64,000 nt of DNA from assembly GCA_050250395.1 (NCBI GenBank), contig JBFWOQ010000002.1, positions 144,006 through 208,005 on the forward strand. Direction: 5' to 3'. Below the pieces are notes generated by a model. It saw only the letters and a program-made list of their open reading frames with translations. It searched no databases and was not told where the DNA came from. Both the position numbers and the translations under genes were made by a program. Each line of letters opens with the position of its first letter. Position 1 is the stretch's first letter. The DNA is from JAGPUQ01 sp050250395 (lineage in GTDB: Bacteria > Pseudomonadota > Gammaproteobacteria > Pseudomonadales > Porticoccaceae). Below are positions 59,940 to 64,000 of this stretch, in pieces.

Positions 59940-60559
59940 CAGACCGGCCCGGGCGCGACCTGCGCGAGTTGCCGGTCATGGACGCGAGCCAGCGTGAGCT
60001 GCGCCACCAGCGCGCCGATCAGGGCGAGCAGCATGTCCCACTGGGTATCCCAGACATCGCCCTGGGTGCCCAGAAATGCGATCGCGCCTTCCTCGGCGAT
60101 CACCGCGGTCCACCATTCGAGCAGTTCGTAGGTAGCCGCGAGTGCCAGCACGAAACAGCAGATCAGGAAAAACCGCCAGCCGCCGGCACTGACGACCTGC
60201 CGGCGCAGCAGGATCTCGCGCGCCACCATGGCCGGGATGAAGCCCTGGGCGAGGTGGCCGATGCGGTCGTAATGATTGCGCGCGAAACCCAGGGCTTCCT
60301 GCAGCCAGAACCCGAGCGGCACCTGCGCATAGGTGTAGTGAGCGCCCAGCAACAGAATCGCGCTGTGCAGCGCGATCAGCCAGTACAGCAGCCGGGTCAG
60401 CGGAAAACGCGCCCGGGTGGCGATCAGCAGCGGCACCGCCACCACCACGGGCAATGCTTCGAGCCACCAGGTGAGGCGATCCGCGGGCTGGTGCCAGGAC
60501 CAGGCCATCACCGCCGCCAGCACGGCCGCGAGGGCCGCGAGTTCGCGACGGCGGATCAT
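59939..60559 (-). CDS. yjdF: DUF2238 inner-membrane protein, YjdF type
   Basis: 206 residues, about six hydrophobic helices. Family features are LLYWLIALHSAILLLGAHYTYA, in pieces, RNHYDRIGHLAQGFIPAM and GTQGDVWDTQWDMLLALIGA. These match YjdF of E. coli. Function unknown. It shares one base with the YeeZ-like gene and overlaps mpl by 4 bp. Confidence 0.88.
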   Translation of the reverse strand: MIRRRELAALAAVLAAVMAWSWHQPADRLTWWLEALPVVVAVPLLIATRARFPLTRLLYWLIALHSAILLLGAHYTYAQVPLGFWLQEALGFARNHYDRIGHLAQGFIPAMVAREILLRRQVVSAGGWRFFLICCFVLALAATYELLEWWTAVIAEEGAIAFLGTQGDVWDTQWDMLLALIGALVAQLTLARVHDRQLAQVAPGPV

Positions 60560-61920
60560 GATGGGTTGCGCCCGCGCTCGGCGAGCCGCGCCACCAGACG
60601 GCGCTGGAAACCCTGGAAGCCGCCGTTGCTCATGATCACCAGATGGGCCGGTGCAGCTACCCGCGCGAGCTGGTCGAGCAGCGCCTCGATGTCATCCACG
60701 ACGCGGCAATTCGCCGTACCCGCGAGCGCCGCGTCCAGGGACCAGTCGAGCCCCTCCGGACGGTACCAGAGGGCGCGGTCGGCGCAGGCGACTGCCGCTC
60801 CGAGCTGATCCCGATGCACGCCGAGCTTCATGGTGTTGGAGCGCGGTTCAAGAATGGCGACGATGGTCTCGTCCCCGACCTGGCGGCGCAGCCCTTCGAG
60901 GGTGGTGGCGATGGCGGTCGGATGGTGGGCAAAGTCGTCGTACACCCGGATGCCGCCCGCGTCGAACAGACATTCGAGACGCCGCTTCACCCCGCGAAAA
61001 CTGCCGAGCGCTCCGCAGGCCACGGCGGGCGTCACGCCGGCATGGCGCGCCGCCGCGATGGCGGCGAGCGCATTGGCGACACTGTGCGCGCCAGTGAGCG
61101 TCCACTTCACCTCACCCATGGGCACGCCATCGAGCGTCACCGCGAAATGGGTGCCGGCCGCCGCGTGCAGTTGCGCCTGCCAGCGGCCGCCCGTCCCGGT
61201 GGTTTCGGTCTCGCTCCAGCAGCCGCGTGTCAGTACCTGTGCCAGCGCGGCATCGGCGGCCGGCAGCAGGATGCGGCCGCTCGCGGGAACCGTGCGGATC
61301 AGATGATGAAACTGGGTCTGGATGGCGGCGAGATCGGGAAAGATGTCGGCGTGGTCGTATTCCAGATTGTTGAGCACCAGGGTGCGCGGCCGGTAGTGGA
61401 CGAACTTCGAGCGCTTGTCGAAGAAGGCGGTGTCGTACTCGTCGGCTTCGACGACGAAAAACGGTTCGCTGCCGAGCCGCGCCGACACCCCGAAATTGCC
61501 GGGCACCCCCCCGATCAGAAAGCCGGGCGCGAGGCCGGCGTCTTCGAGAATCCAGGCCAGCATGCTCGCCGTGGTGGTCTTGCCGTGGGTGCCCGCCACC
61601 GCCAGCACCCAGCGCCCCGGCAGCAGCCGATCGCCCAGCCACTGCGGGCCGGAGGTGTAATTCAGGCCGCGTTCGAGCACGGCTTCGACGCAGGCGTTGC
61701 CCCGCGACAGCGCATTGCCGATCACCACCAGATCGGGGGCGGGCGCCAACTGCGCCGGGTCGTAGCCCTCGATCAGCGCTATGCCGGCCGCTTGCAACTG
61801 ATCGCTCATGGGCGGATAGACATCGGCGTCGCTGCCGGTCACCCGATGCCCGGAGGCCGCCGCCAGTTGTGCCAGGCTGCCCATGAAGGTGCCGCAGATA
61901 CCCAGAATATGAATGTGCAT
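60556..61920 (-). CDS. mpl: UDP-N-acetylmuramate:L-Ala-gamma-D-Glu-meso-DAP ligase
   Basis: Recycles murein tripeptide by joining it to UDP-MurNAc in the cytoplasm. The 454 residues show the Mur-ligase N-terminal fold (MHIHILGICGTFMGSLAQLA), the ATP loop AGTHGKTTTASML (110-117), FFVVEADEYDTAFFDKRSKF and YDDFAHHPTAI. Length is normal. It is the first gene of the mpl-yjdF-yeeZ-DUF523 operon. Confidence 0.96.
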   Translation of the reverse strand: MHIHILGICGTFMGSLAQLAAASGHRVTGSDADVYPPMSDQLQAAGIALIEGYDPAQLAPAPDLVVIGNALSRGNACVEAVLERGLNYTSGPQWLGDRLLPGRWVLAVAGTHGKTTTASMLAWILEDAGLAPGFLIGGVPGNFGVSARLGSEPFFVVEADEYDTAFFDKRSKFVHYRPRTLVLNNLEYDHADIFPDLAAIQTQFHHLIRTVPASGRILLPAADAALAQVLTRGCWSETETTGTGGRWQAQLHAAAGTHFAVTLDGVPMGEVKWTLTGAHSVANALAAIAAARHAGVTPAVACGALGSFRGVKRRLECLFDAGGIRVYDDFAHHPTAIATTLEGLRRQVGDETIVAILEPRSNTMKLGVHRDQLGAAVACADRALWYRPEGLDWSLDAALAGTANCRVVDDIEALLDQLARVAAPAHLVIMSNGGFQGFQRRLVARLAERGRNPS

Positions 61921-62030
61921 GAATGCTCCGCCGAGCGCCGATTATCGCTGCGGGAGCGCAGGCTGTCAGTCCCTTCCGCCCCCACGGGGCCGGCCGGTCG
62001 GTCGGCGTGCGGCGACGGGTTACACCCGGC

Positions 62031-63158
62031 CTACAGTGAAATGCCGGAAAAGAAATCCTTGAACCCGTAGGGCGCATAGGGACCGATGCACAGGTGTTCG
62101 AGCACGCCCATGCCCTTTTGTTTGCCGTCGCTGACGCGAACCACCTGCTGCATATGCAGGTTGGGGCCTTCGCCGAGATCCAGTTTCAGGGGATCGAATA
62201 CCTCGCCGCCGATTTCCAGCTCGCCCTGCCACACGCCCTGGCACCAGGTGGGGTGAAAGTAGCCCAGGCCCTTCATGTGGAAACGCAGGATCGGCTCGAA
62301 CGCGATGGTGCGGACCTTGCCTTGCAGGTCGATCAGATCCACCTCCGCCGCGGCGATCCTCCGCGTGTTGGGCTCATAGCGGAGTCGATGGGCGACGGAT
62401 GCCATGTGGACGATGCCGGGGTCGTCGCCGTCGGGCACGTCGGCGGCGGTGTCATACAGCGGTGCGGTCAGCGCCTCGCGCGCCAGGGCCTCGCCGTTGG
62501 CGCCTTCGAAAGACAGCGCGTGGGAAACATGGTCCTCCCAAAATAGCGGCGCCCAGATGAAAAAGAACGACGCCGGCGGCCGCGGCGCGCCGACCGGCCC
62601 GGATTTGCCGAAATTGCGCACGCCCCAGGAGCGATCCTTGGTGCCGTGACACAGCGCCGGCTTGACCTGGATATTGCCGTCCGGATAGCGGACTTCACCG
62701 GACCAGGCGCCGAACTGGTCGAAGCGGGTGGCGTCCATGACCCGGCGGGTACCGCTCCAGATGGTCTGGCGGGCCTCCTCGATGCCGGCGGTGCGGGTCG
62801 AAAAGGTGAGATCGCAGCCGATGCCGGTCTTGTTGTCATCCAGCACCACACGGGTGATGCGCATGGGCTCGACCACTTCGATGCGAAACGGCCCGCAGCG
62901 CATCTCCGTTCGCTCCAGCGGCGCCCGGCAGGAACCGAAAAAGCAATGCTGCCGGCCGCCCTTTTCCACCACGCTGAACGCGCAGTCGAGAATCCCCAGG
63001 TGGGGATAGACCGCCATGCCGATGCCGAAATACCAGCTGCCGTCCCTGGCGTAGCCGTTGAACCAGGTGCGGTCGTAGAAATTGGTGTCGCTGGTGGCGG
63101 GATGGGCCAGTGGTTCGGCCGTCTGGTGGATCGGGTAGTCGTCGAATTTGTTCAGCAT
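62031..63158 (-). CDS. Lipocalin/AttH-like protein (DUF7064-like)
   Basis: The start is ATG 63158 after AGGGGA, giving 375 residues. It is rich in beta strands: WFNGYARDGSWYFGIGMAVYPH at the start (read in pieces), LDCAFSVVEKGGRQH, SWGVRNFGKSGP and GLGYFHPTWCQGVWQGEL. This resembles the AttH/CrtC-type double lipocalin proteins and the DUF7064/7065 group of uncharacterised actinobacterial and proteobacterial proteins. No signal peptide. Function unknown; a role with lipophilic compounds is only a guess. Confidence 0.7.
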   Translation of the reverse strand: MLNKFDDYPIHQTAEPLAHPATSDTNFYDRTWFNGYARDGSWYFGIGMAVYPHLGILDCAFSVVEKGGRQHCFFGSCRAPLERTEMRCGPFRIEVVEPMRITRVVLDDNKTGIGCDLTFSTRTAGIEEARQTIWSGTRRVMDATRFDQFGAWSGEVRYPDGNIQVKPALCHGTKDRSWGVRNFGKSGPVGAPRPPASFFFIWAPLFWEDHVSHALSFEGANGEALAREALTAPLYDTAADVPDGDDPGIVHMASVAHRLRYEPNTRRIAAAEVDLIDLQGKVRTIAFEPILRFHMKGLGYFHPTWCQGVWQGELEIGGEVFDPLKLDLGEGPNLHMQQVVRVSDGKQKGMGVLEHLCIGPYAPYGFKDFFSGISL

Positions 63159-63595
63159 GGCGTGGTCCCCTGTCGATTTCGTTGTGGTTGTCCGGGCAGG
63201 TCGGCTCCCGCGGGTGCGGCGAATCATAGCAAGGCGCGTGAGCGGCATAGCGATCACCGCACCAAGCTCAGGTCAGAGTAAGAGAACGCAACGAAGACCT
63301 GATGTCATGTTGAAAGGGCGGACTCCCATGTTTGCTATGCTTGCAGCCGCGCGGGCCATACGGACAGGTTCCGGAATTCCCGCTGCGGCTGGCAGGTATC
63401 GGGGTGTATTGAAGAGCGGCAACGGAGTGTGCAACTGATTGTTCAGCGAAGTCTTTTTGTTCCAAGGGTTGTCCGACCCGGCATACATTCAACCGGCAAG
63501 GTCGTGCGGGATATGCGGGAATCTTCGGTGTTTAAAAACGGAAGATTTCCAGATGCTCAATGCTGGACGTGCTGTTTGAGGTACGGAGCAACCTT
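63159..63595. other. Intergenic region without recognised gene
   Basis: 437 bp between the divergent DUF7064-like gene and hicB. Short open frames exist but none has a recognisable product or ribosome-binding site. The DNA is visibly less G+C-rich toward 63500-63600 than the flanking genes. Confidence 0.5.
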
Positions 63596-63802
63596 ATGAG
63601 ATTCACCGTAGAGACCGAACGCGAAGACGACGGACGCTGGATCGTGGAAGTGGTCGAGCTGCCTGGGGTGATGAAATATGGTCAGACTCGGGATGAAGCC
63701 ATCGCGCAAGTGGAGGTGCTCGCCCTTCCAGTGATGGCAGATCGCATCGGGCGCGGCGAGCATCCCGTCGAGCCCATTCAGATTACGTTTGCGGCGGCAT
63801 GA
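63596..63802 (+). CDS. hicB: HicB-family antitoxin
   Basis: Antitoxin of a type II HicAB module, 68 residues. The partial RNase-H-like HicB fold is clear: MRFTVETEREDDGRWIVEV, LPGVMKYGQTRDEAIAQV and a short C-terminus with IQITFAAA. It belongs to the compact subgroup without a separate C-terminal DNA-binding domain. The start ATG 63596 is chosen because conserved sequence begins there. Its TGA overlaps the ATG of a hicA remnant (ATGA), so it originally preceded its toxin. Confidence 0.85.
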   Translation: MRFTVETEREDDGRWIVEVVELPGVMKYGQTRDEAIAQVEVLALPVMADRIGRGEHPVEPIQITFAAA

Positions 63803-63870
63803 CGTGGTCCAGCGTCGAGGCAAAGCAGCGGCTAGCGGTGCTACTCAAGGGCAGCGTTAGCCCGCAATGA
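63799..63870 (+). pseudogene. hicA: Truncated HicA toxin gene
   Basis: 23 codons. The first 17 (MTWSSVEAKQRLAVLLK) match the N-terminus of HicA-type proteins paired with this HicB subgroup (typically W.SxKAKRVLAALLRIGW...). Similarity stops at about 63849, before the catalytic GSH region, and TGA follows. The end of an IS element begins 7 bp later. The toxin is therefore lost on this side; any remainder would be beyond the window. Confidence 0.65.
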
Positions 63871-63877
63871 CCACTAA

Positions 63878-64000
63878 GAGGGTGTTTACAAAATCAAGCG
63901 GTCAATCGACGCAGCAGCAGGCGTGCTTCAGTTAGCCACACCCAGGCTTCGGACACCTGCGGCAGCCGGTCATGATGCATCACCAAGCGCCGCGCCCGTT
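63878..64000 (-). mobile_element. End of an IS5-type insertion sequence, cut by window edge
   Basis: GAGGGTGTTTACAAAAT at 63878 looks like the terminal repeat of an IS5-family element. It is followed inward by the stop codon and C-terminal codons of a transposase reading out toward this end. Only 123 bp are inside the window. Confidence 0.7.
63894..63998 (-). CDS. Transposase C-terminus (IS5 family), partial
   Basis: 34 residues ending in TGA. They read RARRLVMHHDRLPQVSEA then WVWLTEARLLLRRLTA, the usual C-terminal helix region of IS5-type DDE transposases (RRL...DYExLPxxSEAxxxxAMxRLMLRRL). The catalytic DDE part lies outside the window. Confidence 0.72.
   Translation of the reverse strand, partial: RARRLVMHHDRLPQVSEAWVWLTEARLLLRRLTA

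Noticed and set aside
60643..62070. A 475-codon plus-strand frame opposite mpl
   Set aside because: Antisense of mpl with no recognisable domain.
1..64000. CRISPR array, prophage or integrase-bounded island
   Set aside because: No regularly spaced repeats, phage structural genes or integrase were seen; mobile-element traces are limited to 11.6, 23.1, 54.8 and 63.9 kb.

Overview
The window is a stretch of ordinary bacterial chromosome, high in G+C and gene-dense. It reads as a gammaproteobacterium. The evidence is gene content and order: atpGDC-glmU-glmS, yibN-grxC-secB, gpmI-envC-ctpA, ntrBC beside glnA, a ThiI with a rhodanese tail, nrdR-ribDE-ribBX-ribH-nusB-thiL-pgpA, mpl, and YheS. I cannot narrow the lineage with confidence. 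The polyhydroxyalkanoate (PHA) synthase is of the Chromatiaceae (class III) size, and a DUF6316 protein is present.

Layout. 1-5925: end of the atp operon, then glmU and glmS (UDP-GlcNAc synthesis). 5996-10303 (minus): yheS, an L,D-transpeptidase-fold protein, tRNA-Thr(CGT), dsbA and a cytochrome c4. 10520-15370: engB, a scar with an IS1380-type transposase remnant, sodC, a NodIJ-type ABC exporter, a PHP phosphatase and tRNA-Met(CAT). 15611-18190: a CocE/NonD hydrolase facing a lipase-like hydrolase. 18251-21657: a PHA locus with a divergent phasin, a PadR repressor of PhaQ type, a short PhaR/PhaE-like subunit, phaC and a GNAT acetyltransferase. A strong palindrome lies between the divergent genes. 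21755-29631: glyA, a 147-bp MITE-like element, nrdR and the riboflavin/nusB/thiL/pgpA block, ending in a DTGA aspartic protease. 29691-36503: a lone hisF, DUF6316, ctpA-envC-gpmI (minus) and yibN-grxC-secB (plus). 36543-41349 (minus): ntrC, ntrB, a DUF4124 protein and glnA. Both ntrBC and glnA have sigma-54 promoters with upstream palindromes of NtrC type. 41767-47187: thiI, typA, an orphan membrane sensor-like domain, tag and an unknown protein. 47439-53238: a SCO1-like protein followed by a complete YbhGFSR-type exporter. 53360-63158: pip, dtd, slyD, ppnP, an atypical SDR, an outer-membrane barrel, an AhpD-like protein, DUF523/DUF1722, a YeeZ-like protein, YjdF, mpl and a DUF7064-like protein. 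63596-64000: a HicB antitoxin whose partner hicA is reduced to its first codons, next to the end of an IS5-type element that runs off the window.

How the genes work together. Most are housekeeping: ATP synthesis, cell-wall precursor supply and recycling, septal hydrolase control, periplasmic disulfide formation, riboflavin synthesis and nitrogen assimilation. The accessory parts are the PHA locus, the mobile-element scars and the broken HicAB pair. I saw no CRISPR array, phage or clear biosynthetic cluster. The most informative signals are regulatory: the phasin/PadR palindrome that embeds back-to-back promoters, the sigma-54/NtrC pairs at ntrBC and glnA, a sigma-54-like box ahead of phaC, and a threefold 12-bp repeat in the glnA leader.
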